The position numbers and the translations under genes were made by a program. This document shows, piece by piece, positions 22,217 through 30,327 of a stretch of 64,000 bases of DNA. The stretch comes from Blastococcus sp. LR1 (GTDB taxonomy: Bacteria > Actinomycetota > Actinomycetes > Mycobacteriales > Geodermatophilaceae). Where the stretch lies: the NCBI RefSeq assembly GCF_020166105.1, contig NZ_JAIUJY010000005.1, positions 1 to 64,000 of the forward strand, in the 5' to 3' direction. Each line of letters starts with the position of its first letter. The stretch's first letter is position 1. Below the pieces are notes generated by a model. The model made no database searches and had not been told where the DNA came from. It saw only the letters and a program-made list of their open reading frames with translations.

Positions 22217-22741
22217 GTGACGGTCGCCCTCACCGCCGTAGTGGTGGTCCTCGCCGGGCTCTCGTCGTGGGCCGGGTGGCTGCGTTGGCGCCGCTTCCGG
22301 GCGCGCCGGCGTCGTCCGAAACCGACGTTCGACCCGTGGGGCGATGCGATGCGCCGGTTCGGCCTCACCCCCGACGAGGCCCTGCAGGTGGAGTCGGCCG
22401 TGGACTGGGGGCGCCGATTGGAGGACGTGCGGCTGCGGCGAGCTGCCGTGGCCTGGGCGCAGCAGCGCATCGACCGGGCCCCGGGGATCGAGCTCACCTC
22501 GCGACGGGCCGGCTGGGCGCTGTGGGTCGTGACGCTGTCCGCCGGCGCGGGAGGCCTGGCGTGGGTGACGGCGCACCGCGGGTCCTTCCCCTGGGAGCTC
22601 CTGATCCTCTACCTCACGTCGTCCGTCGTGGTTCGTCGGACGTCGAGCGGCCCGCGCCGGGCGCTGCGACTCAACTCGGAGCGCGCGCCGGACGACGGGC
22701 AGGAGACCGCGACGACGAGAGACGAGGACACGGCGTCCTAG
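22217..22741 (+). CDS. Hypothetical membrane protein
   Basis: A 174-residue protein with an N-terminal helix (TVALTAVVVVLAGLSSWAGWL), a basic cytoplasmic stretch, an acidic helical middle (DPWGDAMRRFGLTPDEALQVESAVDWGRRLEDVRL) and one or two further helices near 110-145. No known domain is recognised. The start is uncertain; the GTG at 22217 puts the hydrophobic segment at the N-terminus, while an earlier start at 22169 would add an unlikely Cys/Arg-rich lead. It lies 92 bases after the preceding unknown gene and converges on the next one. Confidence 0.5.
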   Translation: MTVALTAVVVVLAGLSSWAGWLRWRRFRARRRRPKPTFDPWGDAMRRFGLTPDEALQVESAVDWGRRLEDVRLRRAAVAWAQQRIDRAPGIELTSRRAGWALWVVTLSAGAGGLAWVTAHRGSFPWELLILYLTSSVVVRRTSSGPRRALRLNSERAPDDGQETATTRDEDTAS

Positions 22742-22764
22742 GCCTGTCGACGCTGCCGTCCAGC

Positions 22765-23628
22765 TCAGTCCTCGCCGAGCTCGCCGGAGACCGGTGCGGT
22801 GCCGGCGCCCATGCGCACCTCGCCGACCGCGGTCCCGTCGGCGGACAGGAGGTTCAGCTCCAGGTCGTAGACGCGTCCCGTGGGCTCGGGCGCCGAGCCG
22901 GCCGGGCGCACCTCCGTCGCCGCCGGACCGCGCAGCAGAAGGCCGTCCCCGTCGCGCTCCACGACGAGTTCCGGGGACTCGAGCTCCGCGTGCTCCACCA
23001 GCGAGGGCGCGCAGCCGGCCGCCTCCGGATCCTCGGGTGCCCGGGCCGCGAGGCAGTTCCAGGTGGGCAGACGCAGCTCCAGTCGACTGCCGCTGCCGTC
23101 GGTGGTGAGCGTCAGCTCCGGATAGGCGACCGTGATGCCCACCGCTCGCTGCTCCAGGACCAGCCCGCCGGCGGTGAGCCGGCCCGTCGTGCCCTCGGGC
23201 GGAGGCGCCGGGTCCGACGCCGGCTCCGACGCGGAGGGACGTGCGGCCTCGACGGGCGGCTCGGGATCGCGGCTGCCCACGGCCACCGCGGCCGCGACGC
23301 CGACCAGGGCCAGCGCGAGCAGGCAGAGCACCACGAGCGGGCGGGAGTCGACCGAGGGTGCGGGTGCGGGTGCGGGCTCGGGCGGCGGCGGGGGAGCGGC
23401 GAGGCTCACCCAGCCCTGCGCCGTCGGCTCCCCGGGCCGCGTGCCCGGCGGGTGCTCGAGGAAGTCCGCCAGGTCGTCCACCCGGGGCGGAGTCGTCGGC
23501 TCGGGAGCGCGCGGGGGGCCAGGACGCCGGGCGCGGAGGAACGCCGCCCCGGCGGCGACCGCGAGCAGCACGCCCAGGACGGTGCCGAGCACGAGCTCGG
23601 CTGCGCTGCCGGCGGCGAGGACGTCCAT
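22765..23628 (-). CDS. Hypothetical two-helix membrane protein with extracellular domain
   Basis: A 287-residue protein: helix at about 8-32, a Pro-rich cytoplasmic linker (VDDLADFLEHPPGTRPG, then PPPPPEPAPAPAP), a second helix at about 95-117, then an acidic external domain of about 165 residues with strands such as VAYPELTLTTDGSGSRLELRL and two cysteines that may form a disulfide. No enzymatic motif is visible. A start at 23640 would add four residues. Its position upstream of the metallopeptidase-family gene on the same strand gives no functional clue. Confidence 0.55.
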   Translation of the reverse strand: MDVLAAGSAAELVLGTVLGVLLAVAAGAAFLRARRPGPPRAPEPTTPPRVDDLADFLEHPPGTRPGEPTAQGWVSLAAPPPPPEPAPAPAPSVDSRPLVVLCLLALALVGVAAAVAVGSRDPEPPVEAARPSASEPASDPAPPPEGTTGRLTAGGLVLEQRAVGITVAYPELTLTTDGSGSRLELRLPTWNCLAARAPEDPEAAGCAPSLVEHAELESPELVVERDGDGLLLRGPAATEVRPAGSAPEPTGRVYDLELNLLSADGTAVGEVRMGAGTAPVSGELGED

Positions 23629-23667
23629 CGCGCCCAGCATCTCAGTCGGGCTCGTGGACCCCGCCGG

Positions 23668-24135
23668 TCAGCCGGTGGGGTCGATCTCCTCCGGGTCGCG
23701 CCCCAGCAGCGTGGCGATCTGGTCGACGACGACGTCGCGAACCAGGTCGGCGAGGTCGTCGCGGTCGTTGGCCCGCAGTTCCAGCGGCCGCCGGTAGACG
23801 ACGACGCGTGGCGGCAGTTCCTCGCCCTGCTCGCGGCGAGCGGGCAGCACCCGCGCGAGCGGAACCCCGCCGTCGTCCAGGACGTCGCTGTCGAGCACGA
23901 CCTCGTCGGGGTCGGTGTGCTCCACCCACGGCACGTCCTCGACGGCGAACTCGACGCCGGCCAGCTCGCGCTCCCAGCGGCGCTCGAGGGCCTCGACCGC
24001 GTCGAGGACGAGGTCGTCGAACGCCTCGCCGCGACTGCGCGCCAGGGGCACGCCGTCCGGCACCAGGCGTCCCCGCAGGCCGCGACCGTGACGGTCGCGG
24101 CGGGAGCGGGCGGGGCGGCGTCGCGGGGTGCTCAT
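23668..24135 (-). CDS. Metallopeptidase-family protein lacking HExxH
   Basis: The 155-residue protein matches the zincin-like metallopeptidase family (PF06262) found beside the DUF3499 and manB genes in actinobacteria. The N-terminal Arg-rich tail, FDDLVLDAVEALERRWERELAGVEFAVEDVP, the RPLELRA segment and the C-terminal LLGRDPEEIDP are in family order. Where active members have HExxH, this protein reads VVDQIATLLG, so both zinc-ligand histidines and the catalytic glutamate are missing. It is probably a non-catalytic, perhaps binding, protein. A TAGGCT box lies 10 bases upstream of the ATG. Confidence 0.75.
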   Translation of the reverse strand: MSTPRRRPARSRRDRHGRGLRGRLVPDGVPLARSRGEAFDDLVLDAVEALERRWERELAGVEFAVEDVPWVEHTDPDEVVLDSDVLDDGGVPLARVLPARREQGEELPPRVVVYRRPLELRANDRDDLADLVRDVVVDQIATLLGRDPEEIDPTG

Positions 24136-24145
24136 GACGGGTCGG

Positions 24146-24151
24146 AGCCTA
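24146..24151 (-). promoter_or_regulatory. -10 box (TAGGCT) of the metallopeptidase-family gene
   Basis: TANNNT box on the minus strand, 10 bases before the ATG at 24135. Confidence 0.4.
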
Positions 24152-24355
24152 CGGCGGGACACGACACGCCGGGCCCCTGAACGAGTTCGGCGAAGATTTC
24201 CCATGTCGCGCCGCACGGGGCCGGATCCCGCGTCCGACCGGTGACGATGCCCACGGGACCATCGTGCAGGATGGTGCGTGGCGGTCCCGAAACCGGTGCG
24301 CCTGCTGTCGCGCACCGCGTCGCGGGATTACTGTGCCCTTCGTGAGGAACCGGTG

Positions 24356-24706
24356 GTGAGGCAGTCACGTCGCTGCTCGCGCAGCGGCTGCGCGCAACCG
24401 GCAGCGGCGACCCTGACCTACGTCTACGCGGAGTCGACCGCTGTCGTGGGTCCGCTCGCGACGTTCTCGGAGCCGCACAGCTACGACCTGTGCGAGTTCC
24501 ACGCGGAGCGGTTGACCGTGCCGCGTGGCTGGGAGGTCGTCCGGCACGAGATCGACCTCGAGGACTCGGGGCCGACCGGCGACGACCTGCTGGCCCTGGC
24601 CGACGCGGTCCGCGAGGCGGCCCGTCCGGAGCCCCCGCGCGACCCGGCGGACGACGGCAGCGGCATCCGCCGCGGCCACCTGCGGGTCCTGCCCGACCTC
24701 CCGTAA
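24356..24706 (+). CDS. DUF3499 family protein
   Basis: Protein of about 116 residues with the conserved core of DUF3499: RRCSRSGC near the start, PAAATLTYVYAESTAVVGPL, SYDLCEFHAERLTVPRGWEVVR. Two CxxxxC-like cysteine groups plus a histidine suggest a small zinc ribbon. Function is unknown; the family is restricted to actinobacteria and sits next to manB, as Rv3258c does. A TACTGT box at 24329-24334 and GAGGA at 24344-24348 support a start at 24353 or 24356; an upstream GTG at 24278 lies before the promoter. Confidence 0.8.
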   Translation: MRQSRRCSRSGCAQPAAATLTYVYAESTAVVGPLATFSEPHSYDLCEFHAERLTVPRGWEVVRHEIDLEDSGPTGDDLLALADAVREAARPEPPRDPADDGSGIRRGHLRVLPDLP

Positions 24707-24718
24707 CGACCCCGCCGA

Positions 24719-24724
24719 TAGTCT
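24719..24724 (+). promoter_or_regulatory. -10 box (TAGTCT) of manB
   Basis: TANNNT box 7 bases before the GTG at 24732, without a ribosome binding site. It favours 24732 over the GTG at 24726. Confidence 0.45.
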
Positions 24725-24731
24725 CGTGCGC

Positions 24732-26108
24732 GTGGCAGACCTGTCCGCGCTGATCAAGTCCTACGACGTTCGCGGCGTCGTCCCCGACCAATGGGACGAG
24801 TCGACGGCGCGTGCCATCGGTGCGGCCTTCGCCGAGTTCGTGCTCGCCGACAGCGGCGCGACGACGGTCGTCACCGCGCACGACATGCGGGAGACCTCGA
24901 TCCCGCTGTCCCGCGCCTTCGCCGAGGGCGTCATCGCCCGCGGCCTCGACGTCGTCGAGGCGGGGCTGGGATCCACCGACCTGCTCTACTTCGCCGCCGG
25001 CTCGCTGGACCTGCCGGGCGCGATGTTCACCGCCAGCCACAACCCGGCGCAGTACAACGGCATCAAGATGTGCCGCTCCGGTGCCGCCCCCATCGGGCAG
25101 GACTCCGGCCTGGTCACCATCCGCGAGTGGGCCGAGCGTGACGAGTACGACAGGGTTCCCGACCGGGTCGGCTCGGTGTCGCAGCGCGACGTCCTCGCCG
25201 AGTACGCCGCCCACCTGCGCTCGCTGGTCGACCTCGCGGGGATCCGGCCGCTGAAGGTCGTCGTCGACGCCGGCAACGGCATGGGCGGGCACACCGTGCC
25301 GGTCGTCCTGGCCGATCTGCCGCTGGACGTCGTCCCTCTGTACTTCGAGCTCGACGGCTCGTTCCCCAATCACGAGGCCAATCCGCTGGACCCGGCCAAC
25401 CTGGTCGACCTGCAGGCCGCTGTCGTGGAGCACGGGGCCGACATCGGCCTGGCCTTCGACGGCGACGCCGACCGCGTGTTCGTGGTGGACGAGCGCGGCG
25501 AGCCGGTGAGCCCGTCGGCGATCACCGCCCTGGTCGCCGTCCGGGAGCTGGCCAAGGGCCGCGGGACGACGATCATCCACAACCTGATCACCTCGCGGGC
25601 GGTGCCCGAGATCGTCCGGGAGCACGGCGGGCAGCCGGTGCGCACCCGCGTCGGGCACTCCTTCATCAAGGCCGAGATGGCCCGCACCGACGCCGTCTTC
25701 GGCGGCGAGCACTCGGCGCACTACTACTTCCGTGATTTCTGGCGGGCCGACACGGGCATGCTGGCTGCCATGCACGTGCTCGCCGCGCTGGGTGAGCAGC
25801 CCCGCACGCTGTCGGACCTCACCGCCGCCTACGCGCGCTACGCGGCCTCGGGGGAGATCAACTCCACCGTCGCCGACGCGCAGGAGCGGGTGGCCGCGGT
25901 GCGGGAGGTCTTCGAGGCCGAGGGTGCGACGTTCGACGAGCTGGACGGGCTCACCGTCGAGCTCGCGGACGGCGCGTGGTTCAACCTGCGGGCCAGCAAC
26001 ACCGAGCCGCTGCTGCGGCTGAACGTGGAGGCGCCGGACGTGGCGCGGATGACCGAACTGCGCGACCGGGTGCTCGGCACCGTGCGCGCCGGACAGGAGC
26101 AGAGATGA
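24732..26108 (+). CDS. manB: Phosphomannomutase/phosphoglucomutase
   Basis: Interconverts mannose-6-phosphate and mannose-1-phosphate between ManA and ManC. The 458-residue protein carries the four alpha-D-phosphohexomutase signatures: active-site TASHNP (100-105, phosphoserine Ser102), metal-binding DGDADR (243-248), the sugar-binding GEHSAHYYF loop and the phosphate-binding RASNTEP near the C-terminus. The His in GEHS rather than GEMS is common in PMM/PGM enzymes of this order. Its stop overlaps the next gene as ATGA. Confidence 0.94.
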   Translation: MADLSALIKSYDVRGVVPDQWDESTARAIGAAFAEFVLADSGATTVVTAHDMRETSIPLSRAFAEGVIARGLDVVEAGLGSTDLLYFAAGSLDLPGAMFTASHNPAQYNGIKMCRSGAAPIGQDSGLVTIREWAERDEYDRVPDRVGSVSQRDVLAEYAAHLRSLVDLAGIRPLKVVVDAGNGMGGHTVPVVLADLPLDVVPLYFELDGSFPNHEANPLDPANLVDLQAAVVEHGADIGLAFDGDADRVFVVDERGEPVSPSAITALVAVRELAKGRGTTIIHNLITSRAVPEIVREHGGQPVRTRVGHSFIKAEMARTDAVFGGEHSAHYYFRDFWRADTGMLAAMHVLAALGEQPRTLSDLTAAYARYAASGEINSTVADAQERVAAVREVFEAEGATFDELDGLTVELADGAWFNLRASNTEPLLRLNVEAPDVARMTELRDRVLGTVRAGQEQR

Positions 26109-26305
26109 CCGCAACCCCGACGAGCGGACCGCTGGGCCTGGACCCCGACCTGCTCTCGATCCTGGCCTGCCCGGACACCCACCACACCCCGTTGACCGTC
26201 GACGAGGCGGCCGGCGAGCTCGTCTGCGGTACCTGCGACCGCGCCTTCCCGGTGCGCGACGGCATTCCGGTGCTCCTGCTGGACGAGGCGCGCAAGCGCG
26301 GCTGA
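26105..26305 (+). CDS. Trm112-family zinc-ribbon protein
   Basis: A 66-residue protein with LLSILACPDTHHTPL, a CGTC pair (41, 44) and FPVRDGIPVLLLDEA, the standard Trm112/YcaR pattern. One of the four usual zinc cysteines is absent: the first motif has a single Cys22 where many have CPxC. Trm112 proteins support methyltransferases in eukaryotes; the bacterial role is unclear. It overlaps manB by four bases and precedes the PGI-like gene, an order conserved around manB in actinobacteria. Confidence 0.85.
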   Translation: MTATPTSGPLGLDPDLLSILACPDTHHTPLTVDEAAGELVCGTCDRAFPVRDGIPVLLLDEARKRG

Positions 26306-26318
26306 GGACGACGCCGGC

Positions 26319-27461
26319 ATGACCTCCCCCGAGCTCGCCGAAGAGGTCCTCGACGACCTCGAGCTGCTGCGCGCGCGGGATCCGCGCGGCCTGCTGCCCG
26401 CGGTGGCCGGCGCCGGTGCGCAGGTGCGCGAGACCGCGCGGCTGACCGAGGAGGCGAACCTCGCGCCCGTGACCGGCGGCGGTCGCCCGCGCGGGCTGAT
26501 CATCGTGGGGCGTCGCGAGGGAGCGGTGGCGGCCTCGGTGCTGCGGGCCCTGCTCGGGAACTCGAGCCCCGTGACCGTCGACGTCGTCCCCGGGCCGGCG
26601 CTGCCGGTGTGGGCCGGGCCGAGCGACATCGCGGTGGTGGCGACCCGGACCGGCGAGGGCTCGTACGCGGTCGGACCTGCCTACGAGGCCGCCCGGCGGG
26701 GCGTCGCCCTGGTGGGCATCGGGGCCGAGGGCGCGCCGCTGCACGCCGCGTGCGCCGGCGCCCGGGCGCCCTACGTGGCCCTGCCTGGCAGCCGGGTCCA
26801 GCACACGACGCTGTGGTCGCTCCTCACCCCGATGCTCCGGCTGGCCACCGAGCTCCAGCTCCTGCCCGCCGCAGTGGCGGACGTCGACGCGGTGGCCGCC
26901 GCCCTGGACGAGGTGGCGGGGGAGTGCGGGCCGGCCCGCGAGTCGTTCGTGAACCCGGCCAAGACCCTCGCCCTCGAGCTCCTCGACGCCCTGCCGGTCA
27001 TCGCCGCGGAGGGGCCGCTGGCCGGTGCCGCCGCGACGCGGATCGCCGACCAGCTGGCGACCCTCGCCGGCCTTCCCGCGACCGGCTTCCGGCTGCCCGA
27101 CCAGCGCGTGGCCGCCTGCGCGGTCCTGGGCGGCCCGCTGGCGCGGGGCCAGGAGGACGACTTCTTCCGGGACCGCGCGGACGACGAGGGGCGGCGGCTG
27201 CGGCTGCTCACGATCCGCGACGCCGACGCCGGTGCGCACGACGGTGCGGGGGAACGGGAACCGCGCTCGGCGGCCGAGGCGATGCAGTCGGTGCTGCACA
27301 CCGCCGGCGCGCACGGTGTCCCGGTCAGCGGGCTGGCCGAGCACGGCGACCCCGCGCGGTTCGGCCGCCTCCCGCGGCTGGCCCGGCAGCTGGCCGTCGC
27401 CGACTTCAGCGCCGTCTACCTCGCCCTGGCGCTCGACCGTGAGCGGGCACTTCGCCCGTGA
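26319..27461 (+). CDS. SIS-domain PGI/PMI-like protein (TobH family)
   Basis: A 380-residue protein with a sugar-isomerase fold: first SIS half (RPRGLIIVGRREGAVAASVL), a central half with VVATRTGEGSYAVGPAYEAARRG, and a C-terminal bacterial phosphoglucose-isomerase-like region (AADQLATLAGLP-type, then LARQLAVADFSAVYLALA). It corresponds to Rv3256c, located beside manA/manB in mycobacteria. Many of these proteins lack clear catalytic residues, so I call it isomerase-like rather than an enzyme. It sits 13 bases after the Trm112 gene in the manB operon. Confidence 0.78.
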   Translation: MTSPELAEEVLDDLELLRARDPRGLLPAVAGAGAQVRETARLTEEANLAPVTGGGRPRGLIIVGRREGAVAASVLRALLGNSSPVTVDVVPGPALPVWAGPSDIAVVATRTGEGSYAVGPAYEAARRGVALVGIGAEGAPLHAACAGARAPYVALPGSRVQHTTLWSLLTPMLRLATELQLLPAAVADVDAVAAALDEVAGECGPARESFVNPAKTLALELLDALPVIAAEGPLAGAAATRIADQLATLAGLPATGFRLPDQRVAACAVLGGPLARGQEDDFFRDRADDEGRRLRLLTIRDADAGAHDGAGEREPRSAAEAMQSVLHTAGAHGVPVSGLAEHGDPARFGRLPRLARQLAVADFSAVYLALALDRERALRP

Positions 27462-27537
27462 CCGCGCGTCGCGCCGCCGGACGGGCGACCATCAACGCAC
27501 CAGGCACGGACGTGCCGGACGATCGGAAGGACTTCCC

Positions 27538-28482
27538 GTGGCGGGTGGACTCGTAGCTCTCCTCGACGACGTGGCGGTGCTGGCGAAGGCCGCCGCCGCC
27601 TCGATCGACGACATCGGCGCCGCCGCGGGGCGGGCCAGCATGAAGGCGGCCGGCGTCGTCGTCGACGACACAGCGGTCACCCCGCAGTACGTGCACGGCC
27701 TCAACGCCGACCGCGAGCTGCCGATCATCAGGAAGATCGCCCTGGGATCGCTGCGCAACAAGCTGCTGCTGATCCTGCCGGCGATCCTGCTGCTCAGCCA
27801 GTTCCTGCCGTGGCTGCTGACCCCGATCCTCATGATCGGTGGCGCCTACCTCTGCTACGAGGGGGCGGAGAAGATCTGGCACCGGATCAGCGGCCACGCC
27901 GAGTCCCACGAGACGGTCGAGGACGCCCTCCCGGACGAGAAGACCATCGTCTCCGGTGCCGTGCGCACCGACTTCATCCTCTCCGCCGAGATCATGGTGA
28001 TCAGCCTCAACGAGGTGGCCAGCGAGGCCTTCTGGTCCCGGGCGATCATCCTGTTCGTCGTCGCCATCGGCATCACGGTGCTGGTGTACGGCGTCGTCGG
28101 CCTGATCGTGAAGATGGACGACATCGGGCTGAGCCTCGCCCAGCGCGACTCCTCGGGCGTGGCCGCCTTCGGCCGCGGGCTGGTCAAGGGCATGCCGAAG
28201 CTGCTCACCGCGCTCACCGTCATCGGCACCGTCGCGATGCTGTGGGTCGGTGGCCACATCATCCTGGTGGGCACCGATGAGCTGGGTTTCCACCCGCTCT
28301 ACGAGTTCGTGCACCACCTCGAGGAGGCTGCGCACGACGCGACCGGCGCCCTGGGCGGGGTCGTCGGCTGGCTGGTCAACACCCTGGGCAGCGCCATCCT
28401 GGGGCTCGTCGTCGGCGCGCTGGTCGTGCTGGTCATGAACCTCACGGTCCACCGGAAGAAGAAGGACGCGGCGGCGCACTGA
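27538..28482 (+). CDS. DUF808 (YedI-like) inner-membrane protein
   Basis: A 314-residue protein starting VAGGLVALLDDVAVLAKAAAASIDD, the hallmark of the DUF808/YedI family, followed by four to five helices, the conserved GGAYLCYEGAEK segment and a His-containing loop (FHPLYEFVHHLEE). Function unknown. The GTG start has GGAAGGA 6 bases upstream; longer open frame upstream overlaps the SIS gene and is a shadow. GC and codon use match the neighbours. Confidence 0.88.
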   Translation: MAGGLVALLDDVAVLAKAAAASIDDIGAAAGRASMKAAGVVVDDTAVTPQYVHGLNADRELPIIRKIALGSLRNKLLLILPAILLLSQFLPWLLTPILMIGGAYLCYEGAEKIWHRISGHAESHETVEDALPDEKTIVSGAVRTDFILSAEIMVISLNEVASEAFWSRAIILFVVAIGITVLVYGVVGLIVKMDDIGLSLAQRDSSGVAAFGRGLVKGMPKLLTALTVIGTVAMLWVGGHIILVGTDELGFHPLYEFVHHLEEAAHDATGALGGVVGWLVNTLGSAILGLVVGALVVLVMNLTVHRKKKDAAAH

Positions 28483-28503
28483 GCGCTGGGGGACAGTAGG
28501 GGC

Positions 28504-30270
28504 ATGCACCCGGGGGACACCGACCGCACCCAGTTGTCACCGGCTCGGCGGCAGGCCGACCGCGCCCGCCTCGAGGACGGGGTCGTCGACGTCCTCGTGA
28601 TCGGCGGTGGGGTCACCGGCGCCGGCGCCGCGCTCGACGCTGCCAGCCGGGGGCTCTCGGTGGGTCTGGTCGAGGCGCGGGACTGGGCGGCCGGCACCTC
28701 CAGCCGGTCGAGCAAGCTGATCCACGGTGGGCTGCGCTACCTCGAGCAGATGGCGTTCCCGCTCGTGCACGAGGCGCTCAAGGAGCGGGCTCGGCTCGTC
28801 CGCACCATCGCCCCGCACCTGGTCCGGCCGCTGCCGTTCCTGCTGCCGCTGACCGCGCCGGTGTGGCAGCGCGCGTACTACGGCGCCGGGGTCGCCCTGT
28901 ACGACGCGCTCGGCGCCGCGTTCGCGCGGGACCGCGCCATCCCGCGCCACCGGCACCTCTCCCGCCGCGCCGTGCTCGAGGCGTTTCCGGCGCTCCGGCG
29001 CGACGTCGTGCGCGGGGCCATCCGCTACTACGACGCCCAGGTCGACGACGCGCGGCACACGCTCGCGGTGGTGCGCACCGCCGCCGGCCACGGTGCGGCG
29101 GTGCTCTCCAGCGCCCGGGTCGTCGACCTGCTCCGCGACGGCGAGGGAGCCGACGCGCCGGTGATCGGTGCGCGCGTCGCCGACCTCACCGACGGCTCCA
29201 TCTTCACCGTCCGGGCGCGCAGCGTCATCGCGGCCACCGGCGTCTGGAGCGACGACGTCGGGGCGATGCTGGGGGAGTCCGCGCCGAGCCTGAAGGTCCG
29301 CGCCTCCAAGGGCGTGCACCTGCTGGTCCCCGGCGACGCGATCGACGGCGGCGACATCGGACCGCACGGGCTGATCCTGCGCACCCCCACGAGCGTGCTC
29401 TTCGTGATCCCGTGGAGCGGCCAGTGGATCGTCGGCACCACCGACACCCCCTGGACGCTGGACCGCGACCACCCGGCGGCGAGCCGGGCGGACATCGACT
29501 ACCTGCTCGACCAGCTCAACCAGGTGCTGGTCCGGCCGCTGTCGTCCGACGACATCGTCGGGGTCTACGCCGGGCTGCGGCCGCTGCTGGCGGGGGAGTC
29601 CGACGAGACCAGCCGGCTCTCCCGCGAGCACGCCGTCGTCATGCCGGTGCCCGGGCTGGTCCTCGTCGCCGGCGGCAAGTACACGACCTACCGGGTCATG
29701 GCGGCCGACGCCGTCGACGCCGCCGCCGAGCGGCTGCCGGGAACCCCCGCGTCCCGGACGGCGGAGCTGCCGCTCGTGGGCGCCGAGGAGTGGACGTCGG
29801 TGCGCGACAGCGCCGCCGAGCTGGCGGCGACCCACGGGGTGCCCGAGGACGCGGTGCGGCGGCTGCTCGGCCGGCACGGCGACCAGGTGACCGCCGTCCT
29901 GGACCTGGTCCGGGCCGACCCGTCGCTGGGCAGCCCGCTGCCCGGAGCGCCCGGGCACCTGGCCGCGGAGGTCATCCACGCGGTGACCGCGGAGGGTGCG
30001 CTGCACCTGGACGACGTGCTGACCCGCCGCACCCGCATCTCGATCGAGACCCCGCACCGGGGTGTGGAGTCGGCACCGGAGGTCGCGCGGCTCATGGCGA
30101 CGGTGCACGGCTGGCAGCCGGACTTCCTGGCGCAGGAGATCGCGCACTACGAGGCCCGCGTGGCCGCCGAGCGGGAGTCCCAGCGGATGCCGGACGACCG
30201 GACCGCCGACGCCGCCCGGCTCGGCGCCCCCGACGTCCGCAAGGCAGTGCACGGCACCCCCTCCGGGTGA
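28504..30270 (+). CDS. glpD: Aerobic glycerol-3-phosphate dehydrogenase
   Basis: FAD enzyme oxidising glycerol-3-phosphate to dihydroxyacetone phosphate and feeding electrons to quinones. The 588-residue protein has the FAD motif VIGGGVTGAGAALDAASRG (32-50), SSRSSKLIHGGLRYLE (62-77), GTTDTPW and VLVAGGKYTTYRVMA, all GlpD signatures, plus the C-terminal helical domain. The ATG lies 21 bases after the DUF808 stop. It has no glp regulator or transporter next to it. Confidence 0.94.
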   Translation: MHPGDTDRTQLSPARRQADRARLEDGVVDVLVIGGGVTGAGAALDAASRGLSVGLVEARDWAAGTSSRSSKLIHGGLRYLEQMAFPLVHEALKERARLVRTIAPHLVRPLPFLLPLTAPVWQRAYYGAGVALYDALGAAFARDRAIPRHRHLSRRAVLEAFPALRRDVVRGAIRYYDAQVDDARHTLAVVRTAAGHGAAVLSSARVVDLLRDGEGADAPVIGARVADLTDGSIFTVRARSVIAATGVWSDDVGAMLGESAPSLKVRASKGVHLLVPGDAIDGGDIGPHGLILRTPTSVLFVIPWSGQWIVGTTDTPWTLDRDHPAASRADIDYLLDQLNQVLVRPLSSDDIVGVYAGLRPLLAGESDETSRLSREHAVVMPVPGLVLVAGGKYTTYRVMAADAVDAAAERLPGTPASRTAELPLVGAEEWTSVRDSAAELAATHGVPEDAVRRLLGRHGDQVTAVLDLVRADPSLGSPLPGAPGHLAAEVIHAVTAEGALHLDDVLTRRTRISIETPHRGVESAPEVARLMATVHGWQPDFLAQEIAHYEARVAAERESQRMPDDRTADAARLGAPDVRKAVHGTPSG

Positions 30271-30312
30271 GCCCGCGGGTGCCGCCCGGTTCCTGACCAG
30301 CGGCTGCGCACG

Positions 30313-30318
30313 TAATCT
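30313..30318 (+). promoter_or_regulatory. -10 box (TAATCT) of manA
   Basis: TANNNT box 9 bases before the manA ATG, no Shine-Dalgarno sequence. Likely leaderless. Confidence 0.5.
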
Positions 30319-30327
30319 GCGAGCACC

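Noticed and set aside
24132..27344. Minus-strand open frame of 1070 codons over manB and its neighbours
   Set aside because: Shadow of manB, Trm112 and SIS genes, which carry intact motifs on the plus strand.
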